NCBI GenBank assembly: GCA_004151065.3
Contig: NWUY0300019037.1
Coordinates: 8,185-31,070, forward strand
DNA: 22,886 nucleotides
Origin: Larix sibirica
Lineage: Eukaryota; Streptophyta; Pinopsida; Pinales; Pinaceae
Direction of reading: 5' to 3'
The position numbers and the translations under genes were made by a program. The notes under the pieces were generated by a model that had not been told where the DNA came from, searched no databases, and worked only from the letters and a program-made list of their open reading frames with translations. Of the stretch, positions 1-9,623 are shown one piece after another; position 1 is the stretch's first letter; each line of letters begins with the position of its first letter.

Positions 1-696
1 CGGGGAACGTTTATCTAGATGAAGCTTCCAACACTTCTCTTCATCACATCAATCCTTCCCACGGTGCTTGCAAACAATGTATAACTTCTAACTTGCTTCT
101 TTCCTACTTTCCTTTTCCTTTCCTAGAATCATTATATGTCTTCCTTAGAGGCTCTGACCTTTGTCCACCTTCATGTCCAAAAATGTTGTTAGATGCACCT
201 TCCCTTGAGGTACCCTTTAACCATCTTCATTTTGTTGTTAGTGCACCAATGTCAAATAATGCCAATACTTTGTAAATGTGGTTGTGCAAACCTCTAACAT
301 ACTTTAACACTATCACTTCCTCGTCCTCTACAACATGCAATTTGATTAATAATCGATGAAACTCTTATGTGTATTATTCTACCTTCTTCCTTGTTTTTGT
401 CGAATATATTGCCACTTGATTTTCATATCCTCCTCACATCCAACCAGGTAGAACTTCTTCCACAAAACAGTGTTGAACTCAACCATGACGTTATAAGCAA
501 CATTCCTTGCTAATGTTGTCTATAGTTTACCACCAAAGTAACACATCTCCCACCATCTTCAATTGAGAACCTCAAACCTTCTGCACATCTAAAATCCTCA
601 ACTTTTGAATTATTCTTCAAGATGACGCAACCAATCATCTAACTTCTTAGCATTAAGTGATCTGTCAAACAACGTAATCTGCATCTTTGTCTCCAT
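1..696 (-). pseudogene. gag: Retrotransposon gag remnant, copy 1
   Basis: On the minus strand, joining several frames, a gag-like capsid protein can be followed from a Met at 696. Recognisable pieces are FDRSLNAKKLDDWLRHLE near the start, a WWE-like segment, then NVAYNVMVEF and MKIKWQYIRQKQG (about 390-520), as in plant gypsy gag domains. Near the window edge (about 15-85) lies a degenerate CCHC knuckle followed by CWKLHLDKR, which resembles the CWxLHPE signature of plant gag. The second Cys and the His of the knuckle look lost, and there are many stops. The remnant is cut at base 1, so what follows is unseen in this copy. The family call is by motif recognition only. Confidence 0.72.
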
Positions 697-3467
697 CCTA
701 AAAGGATTCAATGATTAAGATGAGACGACAAGTTAGGTGGCAGTGCTTATTGAACTCACCATGCCCGAATAGGGTACAAGATTTGATGGTGTTGAATTAT
801 ATACGCTTGTGGTCACTGCACATGAAGGTAATGCCATACTACTAGCAGATGAACTAGCATCTAATAGAGACAATAATACCATGCTTATTGGATTAGGTTG
901 AACCAACAAACTCATCGTATTTGTCATCTGCTAAAGAAGAGCTAATTGTTGTTATATATAATGTCACAAGAACAAGAATTCATGTTTGACACTTGATACT
1001 CTTACACAAGGAAACCCAGATCCCTCCTCTTCTATGGTTATATGGCCCCTTACCCTACCAGCCTTTTCTCACTCATTCATCACACTTTGTATGGTTTCTA
1101 CTCCTCCCCACAATGACTCTCCACTTGCTTGGTACCAACTTCTAGCATTCACCATCCAAACACTTCCATAGTAACTCTACAATTGAAACAACCAGCCTAA
1201 TACCAAATTGATTCATAAATAGGCTCATTTTAGACTAGGTAGACCAATATGGTTCAACTTAGGGATTTCCAGTGGTGGAGGTAACCTTACAAACTAAGGT
1301 GGAATCACAGGGTTCTCCTATTTGTTGGTAAGGGCTACATAAAGTACTATTATCAAAATTAGGCCCAATGTGTGATATAACTATTATACATAAACAACTA
1401 ACACAACAATCATAATAATAGCAGGACTTGCAACAAAGCTTAGCAATTACAATGGTGACAAGTCCAAATTTGGACATTGCACAATGTGACAATTGAATTA
1501 CAATTGAAGCTTCACACCTGTGGAGAGCAAGCATTTCAGATGAACAAAATCCAATTATGAGCAGTTGCAATTGCACCATGCCACAAAAACTAGGCTACTA
1601 GAGCATTTTGTTTAACTAATTGGAACTAAGGAACTAAGCAAACCCGAGTGAACCCCTCCTTGGAGTTATGGTCCTCCTTAAACGCTAAATCCCTGCAAGA
1701 TTTAGTTGCTATGACTCTTCTTGTAAGAGTCAACTTGACCACGTTCAACTTACATGTATGCCTTTCATTGACTTGATTGTTTAGGGTCAACTTTCATTGG
1801 ACAAATGACATGGATGTGAATGGTTGTTGATGCTTCAAAACTAATGGGAATTCATGGCCTATGCAACAAACCTCCATCGACCAAATCAACATCAATGGGA
1901 GATTCCCTCATTGATGAGGCCAAAGTTGATGGGACTTTTGCTCTATTAACCAGAGCAATGTCAGTAGTCTTCTCTTCGTCAACGAAAACTATGTTGACTA
2001 ACAAATCTTTCTTCCATTGTAACTTTTCAATCATCGATCTATCCTTTGTCAACCTGCATCTAGTTGACCTACCTTGGCCTTGCTTGTTCCAACATGGACC
2101 AATCCTTCTGCCTAGGAATTTAGCCATTTCCCAAGGTTTATTCAACAATGGTTGTTGACAAATCACAGTGTTACAATAAGTCCATGTTCTTTGCATCTAC
2201 CATTCACATAATAAGCGATAGGACAACTACCTTCATATATTACAGCACAGTTATAACTTATAAAGGCAACACATCTCAATCAGACAATCCCACTTTGAAG
2301 TAGTTTGAACTTTGTTATGGCTTCCAACCCCTTGCACCTTATGATATTCCAACTTCTCTTCCTTCACCAACCATGCTGCATTAGCAAAAACAGCAGGATA
2401 AAGCTTCATTTATTCAAAACTTGGCCAAAATTCATCCCGGTGCATGACATACCCCAGCAAATACAAGCAAAATATAAAGCCGTTCATCACAGGCATCTAC
2501 TAACTCCAAGGTTTCAAGTTCACCATATATGGCTACACCTAGATAAACAACTGTTTAAAAATCAGCATCCTCTAAGCTCCAACCAATACAACATGGATCA
2601 TATACCATCATCAATGCAGTGAGTTCAAACGCATGATAGAATTTCCCCCCTCACCTTGGTATTCAGTATGTTGTTCAATGTTTATGTTGGTGAATTCAAG
2701 AATTTGAACCTTTAGACTTCAAGGAAGAGTTCTAGTCGCACATTCATGAGCAACCATTCCAAATTTCTAGCCTCCTTTGACTAAAGACACTCTACATGAT
2801 GTATGTCCCATAACCACTAGGCACCAGTAGACAACCACTTACTTCACTTGGTTGACCACCAAGGCTCCTTACCCACCCAAGCAAAATAGCTGTCCCAATC
2901 AGCTTTCGAGCAACACTTTCCTTGCTTATTAAAAAATTGGGGACAATTTCCTCATAGGGAAAAAATGATGAGCATTGAGAATTAATAGTACGCGACAGTG
3001 GATTGTATTTTATTTATACATTTTTCTTTGCAACTCCCATTTCAGGAAATACTTGTAAATCTCGATTGCCAGTGCATCTAACCCGGTTGTCTCACCTAAC
3101 TCCACCTATGTTTCCCTTGCCTTCACCTATCAACTTTTGTACTCCTATATGTATCTAATGGATTATAAACTGTAAAGTGTGTACATCTGCAACAGTTTTC
3201 CTCTTGCATTATACTTATTCTGCAAATGTTTCATTGTTGTCACTATCATGTAGACATCAAGAACTAAAAGAGCAAAAATCTACAAAAAGAATCCCTCAAA
3301 TTCGCTGGATAAAACAAAAAACACCAAAAAGGACGAGGTCATTGGTGGTAGAGAGGGTAAAAAACACTTGAAAACTGCTGTTGTACTGAAACCAGGCTGA
3401 AAAACCCTAGTTTCAGACCTGAACTAGCCCTAACTAGTGCTAAATAGAGAGGAAAAAGTTCACACTA
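697..3467 (-). other. Leader between primer binding site and gag, no gene recognised, copy 1
   Basis: These 2.8 kb separate the primer binding site from gag. I could not identify any domain. Open frames of about 105-114 codons exist on both strands (for example 1,820-2,158 plus and 1,852-2,196 minus), but they overlap each other and show no recognisable motif, so I do not call them genes. The stretch 1,729-2,159 is dense in GTCAAC/GTTGAC hexamers. The part next to the primer site (3,160-3,467) is, on the minus strand, T-rich with runs such as GGTGTTTTTTG, a common look for plant retroelement leaders. It could also contain remnants of another element. Confidence 0.5.
1729..2159. repeat. Cluster of GTCAAC/GTTGAC hexamers, copy 1
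   Basis: Seven copies of GTCAAC or its complement GTTGAC start at 1,729, 1,786, 1,978, 1,993, 2,048, 2,063 and 2,154. Two pairs share one geometry, GTCAAC-N9-GTTGAC (1,978-1,998 and 2,048-2,068), set 70 bases apart with different spacers. The hexamer contains TTGAC, the core of the plant WRKY W-box. Whether this is regulatory or the trace of an old repeat is not decided by the sequence. The same cluster occurs in copy 2 at 13,467-13,897. Confidence 0.5.
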
Positions 3468-3479
3468 TATCTGAAACCA
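3468..3479 (-). other. Primer binding site, tRNA-Met-like, copy 1
   Basis: The minus strand reads TGGTTTCAGATA directly after an LTR-like end in CA. The usual initiator-tRNA-Met primer site of plant LTR elements is TGGTATCAGAGC, and 9 of 12 positions agree. Position and orientation say that the internal region it primes lies at lower coordinates, toward gag, and not in the pol at 4,007-7,090. Confidence 0.6.
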
Positions 3480-3540
3480 TGTTGAGTTCACAAGGACTTG
3501 GTAGATCTACAGTGAACCAGTGAGCAAACACTGAGAGGGA

Positions 3541-3562
3541 GAGAGAGAGAGAGAGAGAGAGA
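3541..3562. repeat. (GA)11 microsatellite, copy 1
   Basis: This pure GA dinucleotide run lies in the LTR-like block; on the element's sense strand it is a CT tract upstream of the primer site. Its length is identical in copy 2 (15,279-15,300), which is notable for such a mutable tract. Confidence 0.95.
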
Positions 3563-3687
3563 TCAACACAACCAAAACAGCAAATACTCCAAGAGAGGTG
3601 AACTATAAAAGAAATATCCACAAGAAGAGCAAAATAGAGAAGTGCCCCTAAGCATTTATCACACTTGATAAATGAAGAGTATATGTA

Positions 3688-3695
3688 TATTTATA
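3688..3695 (-). promoter_or_regulatory. LTR TATA box, copy 1
   Basis: The minus strand reads TATAAATA within GTGTATAAATATAC, placed mid-way in the LTR-like block, where the U3 promoter TATA box is expected. Transcription would run toward the primer site and gag. It is repeated at 15,426-15,433. Confidence 0.45.
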
Positions 3696-4006
3696 CACAT
3701 CCTATTAGGGTTGGGACACTATCCCCAAGAGGGTGACTAGATTGACCTTAAGCCAAAATAGCCATAAATAGTAGAGTGGATAAATTACCCATATGTAAGC
3801 TCATTAAAGCCCCCTCAATACACCCAATAGTGGCTCGACATGTCGCCTAAAGTGAAGATTAGAACATCAATTCAACCTTGGATTGAGTAGGCAAGCTGCC
3901 TTTGTGTCCCAACAAGTGGTGAGTTGGCATTTCCTAGTAGACCTAGTGTAAACATCAATAAGTGCATCTCCGGGACAGGTCCATGGAAAATCTGGAATGG
4001 TGACCT

Positions 4007-5070
4007 CTAAATTGTGATCAGAATATTTTCCTCAAAGTGAGGTAGCTCGTTGTCATTCACCGCATCATGGATGCCAAGCTCAGGTGGAAAGTCCAACTTG
4101 AAAGCATTGGGGCCCATTTACAGGGCAATAAGTATAAGGACCATACCAAATGGACTTGAGCTTGTGATGTTGTTGAATTTTGAAACACTACTCGTCCAAA
4201 TGTAGCCAAACTCAAACACCAACTTGAAAATGTGAAGCAACTAGATGTCAAACAAGGAGTACCTAGTACTTGCCTCGAGTCTACTCAAGGATGTCATGAA
4301 CACTACTGTGGATCTGTTGGTGGGATGTGAAGGGTCTAGGAGAGCAACAAGAATCTCATAAGAGGAAAGAGGTTAAAAACTAGAACAAACCTCAAAAGGG
4401 GAGGTCCATGTAGAGATATGTGTGGTTGTGTTGTAGTAGTACTACATGGCATCTAGACATTGATCTCGTTGTTTATTCTGTTGATGATAGATGTGGAGAG
4501 CATGAGACAAGGTTTTGTTAACTACCTCGATTTGGCCATTAGTTTGGGGATGAAAAGAGGTAAAAATACATAATTGGCAATGTAAAAACTTTTCTAAAGA
4601 TCTCCAAAAGTCACTGAGAAATCTAGAATCAGAATCGAAATGATGTTCAAAGGTAATCCAAAATGCTTACAAAAATGTTAAAAGCGAGGCTTGGCAACTT
4701 TAGGAGCATCAATAGTTCTGTTGCAAGGAACAAAAACTACCATTTTAGATCATTTACAAACTACCACAAAGATACAATCATGCTTTGGCTAGATGGTAGG
4801 AAAACTATAGAAAAATCCATGGAGATGGATTCCTATGACCTAGAGGAAACTGCCAATGGCTAGTACATCCCAAGGTTCCAGTTAGATGGCTTGCTTTGGC
4901 TATAATGTGAACATCTTTGTAGGTAATCTTCCATTTTCGCATGGAAGGCCAAAAGAAGTAACCTCTACAAGTGCAATAGAGTTTTTTGCACATGGAAATG
5001 TCCTCCATAGGATGAAGAGTGGGCCTCCTTGACAAGAAGATGACTAGTTGATCCAAAACTGGTTTAGCTT
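4007..5070 (-). pseudogene. Integrase and GPY-like end remnant, copy 1
   Basis: A worn zinc-binding part comes first (GYFFWPSMRKW, about 4,960-4,930, with few of the HHCC residues left). The DDE core follows, with SIFMDFF-like and WSKM-like pieces, then SDSRFLSDFWRSLEKF (second Asp region) and FHPQTNGQIEVVNKTLSHAL (catalytic Glu region, about 4,555-4,500). The C-terminal part shows a KYGPY-like piece and FKLDFPPELGIHDAV before the stop at 4,007. HPQT(D/N)GQ followed by EVVN is characteristic of Ty3/gypsy integrases. I saw no convincing chromodomain after it. Confidence 0.87.
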
Positions 5071-5224
5071 GTAGAGAAAGCCATCACAAACCATGTAGGC
5101 TTGAAAGGGGGTTTTGATTAACAACCATGGGTTGTTGGATGAACTCCATGAACAGATCAAAGTAAGGGTTAGTGAATACTAAGTTTTCTGATCCTCAGAG
5201 GTTGCACATCTTACTTCTAAAAGG

Positions 5225-5690
5225 GAAAGGGCCTTGGCAAGGGGTTTGTGAGATGTATCAACCATTTTAAATGAGCTGCCCATATTGAATGACTAAATAA
5301 AACTATTGAATGTAGGAAGCCAATTTCAAATGTCTTTGTTCCAAAATTTTAGAATGGGAATTCAAATATTGAAGAGGCCAATGATCAATATGTAAGATTG
5401 TTTCCTTACCAAGGATGTAGTGTCACCATTGCTCGAGTGCTTGTTCTAGCACATAAAACTCCTTGTCATGAATCTTGTAATTAAGCTTGGCCTGGAACAA
5501 GGTCCCTAAATGGTATGCCATTGGATGTCCTCCCTGCTTAAGAACAAGCCATTTGGCATATTGGGAAGCATTTGTCACAATAGCAAAAAGATGTCGCAAG
5601 TCTAGAAGCACAAGCAACAGGACAGAGCAAAGGGCATCATTCAACCTCTGAAATGCTTATTCCACTTCAAGGTTCAATGAAGAGTCTTTT
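5225..5690 (-). pseudogene. RNase H domain remnant, copy 1
   Basis: The minus strand reads AFQRLNDALCS, then IVTNASQYAKWLVLKQ (the TDAS-type first Asp is Asn here), GHPMAYHLGTLF, LNYKIHDKEFYVLEQALEQW (catalytic Glu), HYILGKETILHIDHWPLQYL (third catalytic Asp) and an IQYGQLI-like tail. This is the usual gypsy RNase H motif order. Loss of the first Asp (TDAS to TNAS) and a stop after EQW show decay. Confidence 0.88.
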
Positions 5691-6281
5691 GATTGTTGTC
5701 TAGACTCTAGATTCATGGCAAGCCATGTAGGACTAATGGCGAATGCATTTCCTATATAAATTCATGCCTCCTGAGAAACTCTTTAGGTCTATGATATTGG
5801 TAAGTGTGGACCAATCCTTCAAAACTTGCACCTTGGTTAGAGTTGTGTAAACTTTTTTTCTCATCAATTACAAAACCCCAAGTATTGGTCACAAGTTTGG
5901 CCAAAAAATGACTTCTTCATTTTGGCCTACAACATGTGTTGGCAAAGAAGGACCTAATTTGTTCAAACATGTTGGAAATTATCTGATCAAGTTGTGTTGA
6001 AGACCAAAGTATCATCTAAGTAAACAACAACAAACTTACCAAGATGTGGATAAAAGATGTCATTGATGATCTGCATGAAGGTAGCAAGGCAATCAACAAG
6101 GCTAAATTTTGAAAGGCATAACCAGACCTCATAGAGACCAAACTCGGTCTTGAATGTTATCTTCCTACAGTTTTGGGCTCCATTTGAACTAGGTGATAGC
6201 ACGAAGCAAGGTCTAGCTTGACAAAGTACCTATCCCCCTTGAGCAGATCAACAAGGTCGTCAATCCAAGAGAGAGGATAGT

Positions 6282-6329
6282 GATTATTAACAGTGACCTT
6301 GCTACGATTATTAACAGTGACCTTGCCAA
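6282..6329. repeat. 24-bp in-frame duplication inside RT, copy 1
   Basis: Two 24-bp units (6,282-6,305 and 6,306-6,329) share gattattaacagtgacctt. On the minus strand they duplicate eight residues, giving KVTVNNRS followed by KVTVNNHY, just before the PLSWIDD motif. The duplication keeps the frame. It is repeated at 18,020-18,067. Confidence 0.88.
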
Positions 6330-6356
6330 GGGCCCTCATAATTTGTGCAAAGTAGC

Positions 6357-6496
6357 CACTCCTATTGCTTTCTTGGGCACCACAAAGGCAGGAAATCCAC
6401 AAGGGGTTATGCTAGGTCTGATTTTCCACTCCTGTTGCTTTCTTGGGCACCACAAAGGCAGGAAATCCACAAGGGGTTATGCTAGGTCTGATTTTC
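6357..6496. repeat. 70-bp tandem duplication inside RT, copy 1
   Basis: Units 6,357-6,426 and 6,427-6,496 differ only at the fourth base of cctAttgc/cctGttgc (6,364 A, 6,434 G). The unit encodes the FVVPKK-type finger region of RT and is not a multiple of three, so it shifts the frame. It is a local slippage-type event in an already inserted element. It is repeated at 18,095-18,234. Confidence 0.93.
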
Positions 6497-7090
6497 CATC
6501 CTCCAAAAGTTGCATGATCTACCTCTGGATCTACACTCTCCTTACGAGAGGTGTAATAATAGGAAAATTGGGCAAGGGAGAGCTGGGAACAAGTTCAATG
6601 GAATGTTGGATGTCCTAAAGGTGAGGTAAACCCTTGGGCTCTTCAAATACATCTGTGTTCAATAATCCACTGGATATAAGAGGGAGGTAACTTCTCTTTG
6701 TTGCCTTTCTTGAGTTGTTAAAAAATGCAGTGCCGTGAACTTGTTGATGTTGACCTCATTAACAGTGGGTCTACCAAAAAGTATATGTGGGATAGTAAAA
6801 GGAGAAGTTAAAGTGAACTTATGTCTTTGCTCTTATTGTCCTTTGAAGCCTATAGTTGTTGAAGTATCCATCATATTACAAGTGTCTGGCATAAAGATAT
6901 GGCCTACCCACAAGCATGTCAGAACAGCTGAGCAAAGTGACACCACAACTCACCATACCCAAAAGTGTCCACTGTAAAATGTAATGGAACACCCTGGTTA
7001 TCTTCTCAATTTTGTGGGAGGATACTGTCTAGGTTAGACGGGGTTTGATTCCATTGAGCTTTAAAGGTCTTCCATTGTCGTAAATGTTTA

Positions 7091-7821
7091 AAATTGTTTC
7101 TGTAAGTTCATACTGAGAGGGTGCCTGTAGCTTCCAACCACAGGGCTCCAAGAACAACACCCCCAACAGTCACAGAATATATAGATGTCTAATAATTAAT
7201 AGCAACTAGAAGTTTCAACCCATTACATGAAATCGGACTCATGTAATAATGGTCTATATGTGGATAGCGATTGAAATTACATATAAAGGTCATCAATATC
7301 ATTAAAGACTTATGGCATTTTATTGCATGCAAGATCTCTCCAATATGCTTATTATTTACTTACCAATCAATATGCTGACTTCAATGAAGCAATTCTGTAG
7401 TTGACAACACCATAGCAATTGTTAAAACTTGCGTTGAAATTCTTCTGGACACAACTTATACTATTAATTCCAAAAAGAAAATCTACAGCTCAAATAATCA
7501 CTGCTTCCATCTCCCAATAGATCTCTAACAGTTTTTGTATCAGACTTTTAGAAAATACATTCAAGTAATCATCAGAGAAAAGTTCTGCATGGTTCAGTAA
7601 GTTTGCAATTATCCCTCTGGCTTGCGAGAGTGCTGAGAAAACAATAGAGCACAGATATATGTGAAGAGACTCTTTGCCAATTTATCATGTTATCGGTGCC
7701 TTCAACCATGCGGGCTGGCAAAATATGTAATTTAAACTTTTCACTTCCACTTGAAGTTATTTGCAGTGCTCAACTAATCTAAGAAATCAGTCTATTAAGT
7801 TCATAGAATTTGCATACATAC
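7091..7821 (-). other. Start of host intron 2 up to the retroelement, copy 1
   Basis: This begins with a strong 5' splice site (GTATGT, 7,821-7,816) directly after exon 2 and runs into the pol remnant near 7,090. I found no exon of the host protein, no LTR and no primer site here, only ordinary AT-rich sequence. If the gene is real, its second intron holds the retroelement and the next exon lies beyond the window start. Confidence 0.55.
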
Positions 7822-8249
7822 CCATGGAGGATATGGACCATCAGGTATAGTTTTATGTTCAAGCAGCAAATCCTCTTCTTCATCCTTCTGTACTGTGGAC
7901 TCACCAAGCTCAAGACCTAGATGTCCCTTCCAAATTGTCCAAGACGGACGACTTCCATTCTTTCCACGTATATCAAATTGTTTGCTGGCTTTTGCATAGG
8001 CCTTACAGTTCTGTATATGGGGTGCCTTGGGCACATTAGACCAATCAAAGGAGTCATTCTTTTTCCTAGAATTAAGAAAATACTCTTCCCACAAAGAATG
8101 CAATAATGATATCCTTTCCTTTTCTCGAACTTGATTCTGAAACACGTGTCCTCTTTCTTCCTTGAAAACCTCGCCTCTTCCTGTGTATAAGCCATCTTCT
8201 GGTTCTCTGATTGAAGATTTCAAATTTTCCATCCTCGGGAATTTTGGCC
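7822..8249 (-). CDS. Host gene exon 2: lumenal part of putative plant glycosyltransferase-like protein, copy 1
   Basis: The exon is framed by an acceptor (TTTTGCAG before 8,249) and a GTATGT donor at 7,821. Its phase fits exon 1: the split codon G|GG gives Gly. It encodes about 142 residues: an acidic and basic start, REKERISLLHSLWEEYF, then WSNVPKAPHIQNCKAYAK, PSWTIWKGHLGLEL, and GPYPPW just before the donor. To me this resembles the N-terminal lumenal part of a land-plant family annotated as glycosyl-group transferases (Arabidopsis At4g12700/At2g04280 type), recognised from memory and not searched. The catalytic half normally following PYPPW is absent. An open frame through the donor (to 7,801) ends at once, as expected for intron read-through. 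Confidence 0.7.
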
Positions 8250-8610
8250 CTGCAAAAGTCCAAATAAAGTTACAAACTTCAAATTATGGCAATATATATA
8301 TATCTAATATGCACTAAACATATATCGGCTAGAGAAAGCGATTTGGAAAATAAGTGAAATATGAATATAAGAGCATCTTTGTGAATGTCTGTTCGTACTT
8401 CTGCTCGAAGCAGTACCTGGGAGGACAATTAAGTTCCTGCATCTGAGTGTCATTGATCAGGGAACAAATTTAATAAAATGTGAATATTGAATTCTGAGAA
8501 TGTGTTGGAGCAAAATTTCACAGTTTACTTTTTTGGGGAATGCTTCAAGTTCAAAACACTCCATTTAACATGTCACAAGCGGGAATCCAATCTGGGCGGG
8601 GAGAATAATT

Positions 8611-8709
8611 TAACGATCTAAACTAGACACCATTGACCAAAAAAACTACTTTCAAAATTAATAACGATCTAAACTAGACACCATTGGACAAAAAAACTAC
8701 TTTCAAATT
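8611..8709. repeat. 51-bp tandem duplication in intron 1, copy 1
   Basis: Units starting at 8,611 and 8,662 share taacgatctaaactagacac and the following aaaaaactactttcaaa, with a c/g exchange in attgacc/attggac. Two units only. Repeated at 20,349-20,447. Confidence 0.9.
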
Positions 8710-9062
8710 TTATATAAACCAATGGTTTAAGTGCCAAATACTCTAAACAGTGAAAAGGCATTATTCTACTGATTTTTCAAATGTTAATTATACAAAATAA
8801 ATCAAAGGCAAAGGACATTGTAAACATGATTTCTTCCTCAAGATTAGAATCATTATGTGTTCAATCGTGGCTACAGTTGCCTTTTTCTAAATACATCAGT
8901 ATAGATTTGTTTACCTTAATATTTATTAAGTTTTCAAAAGATAAAATAAAAACAAGCGTAAACCGCTTGCTTCTTGAAAGATGCAACATTACATCAATTA
9001 ATTAAAAAAAAAAAAATTTAAAAATGCATTTTTTAAAGTTTAATAATAAATCAAAATTAAAA

Positions 9063-9123
9063 GTTGATCGCTTAATTTCTTTTTCTATAATAAAAAAATG
9101 TTGATCGCTTAGTTTCTTTTTCT
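9063..9123. repeat. 37-bp tandem repeat in intron 1, copy 1
   Basis: gttgatcgctta and the following tttctttttct occur at 9,063 and again at 9,100, with one a/g change (cttaattt/cttagttt). It lies in an A/T-rich stretch after a 13-A run. Repeated at 20,801-20,861. Confidence 0.8.
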
Positions 9124-9623
9124 GTTTTATTTTATCAGCACCTAGCTTGTTGCAGAAATGCATATTTTATCATAAACTTAAAAACCACCCAGCTGTTGGG
9201 TTGTCTTGCCTCTTGTCCTTCTATCAGTGTGTATGTGTGTCAAGAGCAAAGATCCTGCCAACGTTATGTATTAAAATAATTAGCACTTTCTCCCGTAAGC
9301 TGCGCTCTTTGCATAATTTGAGGCATGTAGAAGCAAGTGAGAAAGCAGAAAACAGAATTTTCTACTTCCCAATTACTTGTGCAAATGCTGCTCCTGATTT
9401 CCTGATAAAATCAGCTTCCAATTTCTCTCCTTGCGGAATTCTTATTTCTGGGGTTATCTTTCTACAATTTTCCACTGGATTTCAGCTTATGAATTTACAA
9501 AATCTGATCATTATTAACAGGATATTTTGTTGATAAAGTGGGATGTTGTTCTTCCAATCAAGGTTCAAATATCCCAGAAACAAGTTCGCCCCCTGTTGGC
9601 CATCTTGCCTGCTCAACAGGGGA

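Larger units (their letters stand above)
3480..3808 (-). repeat. LTR-like block between pol and gag, copy 1
   Basis: On the minus strand this block follows a purine tract (TTGAGGGGGC, about 3,810-3,818), carries a TATA box (TATAAATA, 3,695-3,688) and ends in CA beside the primer site, as an LTR should. It contains a (CT)11 run (3,562-3,541) late in the sequence. The 3' end is well supported by the primer site. The 5' end is approximate because no clean TG start is evident. No second LTR was found near 7,100-7,800, so this cannot be confirmed by LTR pairing inside the unit. Confidence 0.55.
5950..6660 (-). pseudogene. Reverse transcriptase domain remnant, copy 1
   Basis: In order on the minus strand: DIQHSIELVP (pre-RT), a FVVPKK-like finger motif present twice because of a 70-bp duplication, NNHYPLSWIDDLVDLLKG, YFVKLDLASCYHLVQM (first catalytic Asp), FKTEFGLYEVW, CLATFMQIINDIFYPHLGKF, and the catalytic YLDD box at 6,022-6,011 followed by TLVF. 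YLDD is intact and matches the YxDD active site of Ty3/gypsy enzymes. The protein cannot be read through: the frame shifts at the 70-bp duplication and again between LDLASCYH and FKTEFG. Confidence 0.9.
1..7090 (-). mobile_element. Decayed Ty3/gypsy retroelement, permuted order, copy 1
   Basis: Reading the minus strand, the parts run: protease end, reverse transcriptase, RNase H and integrase (about 7,090-4,007); purine tract and LTR-like block (about 3,817-3,480); primer binding site (3,479-3,468); leader; gag (about 696-1). The RT-RNase H-integrase order, the YLDD box and the HPQTNGQ integrase motif place it in Ty3/gypsy (Metaviridae). It is full of stops and frameshifts and cannot be active on its own. 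There is no LTR or gag upstream of pol, so either two tandem elements share one LTR, the first being 5'-truncated, or the element is circularly permuted. The boundary with the host intron (7,010-7,200) is approximate. Confidence 0.85.
4007..7090 (-). pseudogene. pol: Gypsy pol polyprotein remnant, copy 1
   Basis: Piecing frames together gives the canonical gypsy order. Near 6,890-6,790 is a protease-end/linker piece with VGRPYLYARHL and a YDG-type continuation. At 6,660-6,560 comes the pre-RT motif GLPHL-DIQHSIELVPSSPLPNF. Reverse transcriptase, RNase H and integrase follow, ending with a GPY-type segment, FKLDFPPELGI and a stop at 4,009-4,007. Internal stops, frameshifts (one at an A7 tract in the RT-RNase H connection) and two internal duplications make it non-coding. 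The 5' side fades into host-like sequence near 7,090, with no gag before it. Confidence 0.88.

Noticed and set aside
1259-1579. 106-codon Cys-rich open frame on the minus strand
   Set aside because: The cysteines do not form a known pattern and it sits in the leader between primer site and gag; not called.
1820-2196. Overlapping open frames of 112-114 codons on both strands
   Set aside because: No motif, no homology I recognise, antisense to each other, inside the retroelement leader; likely chance.
6280-6618. 112-codon plus-strand frame containing a repeated peptide
   Set aside because: It is antisense to reverse transcriptase; the repeat is the 70-bp duplication read on the wrong strand.
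7917-8263. Alternative minus-strand frames of 63 and 92 codons overlapping exon 2
   Set aside because: They are out-of-frame shadows of exon 2, which alone has fitting splice phases and the recognisable protein pattern.
9147-9533. 128-codon open frame on the plus strand
   Set aside because: It lies inside intron 1, has no recognisable domain and low-complexity hydrophobic composition; no support as a gene.
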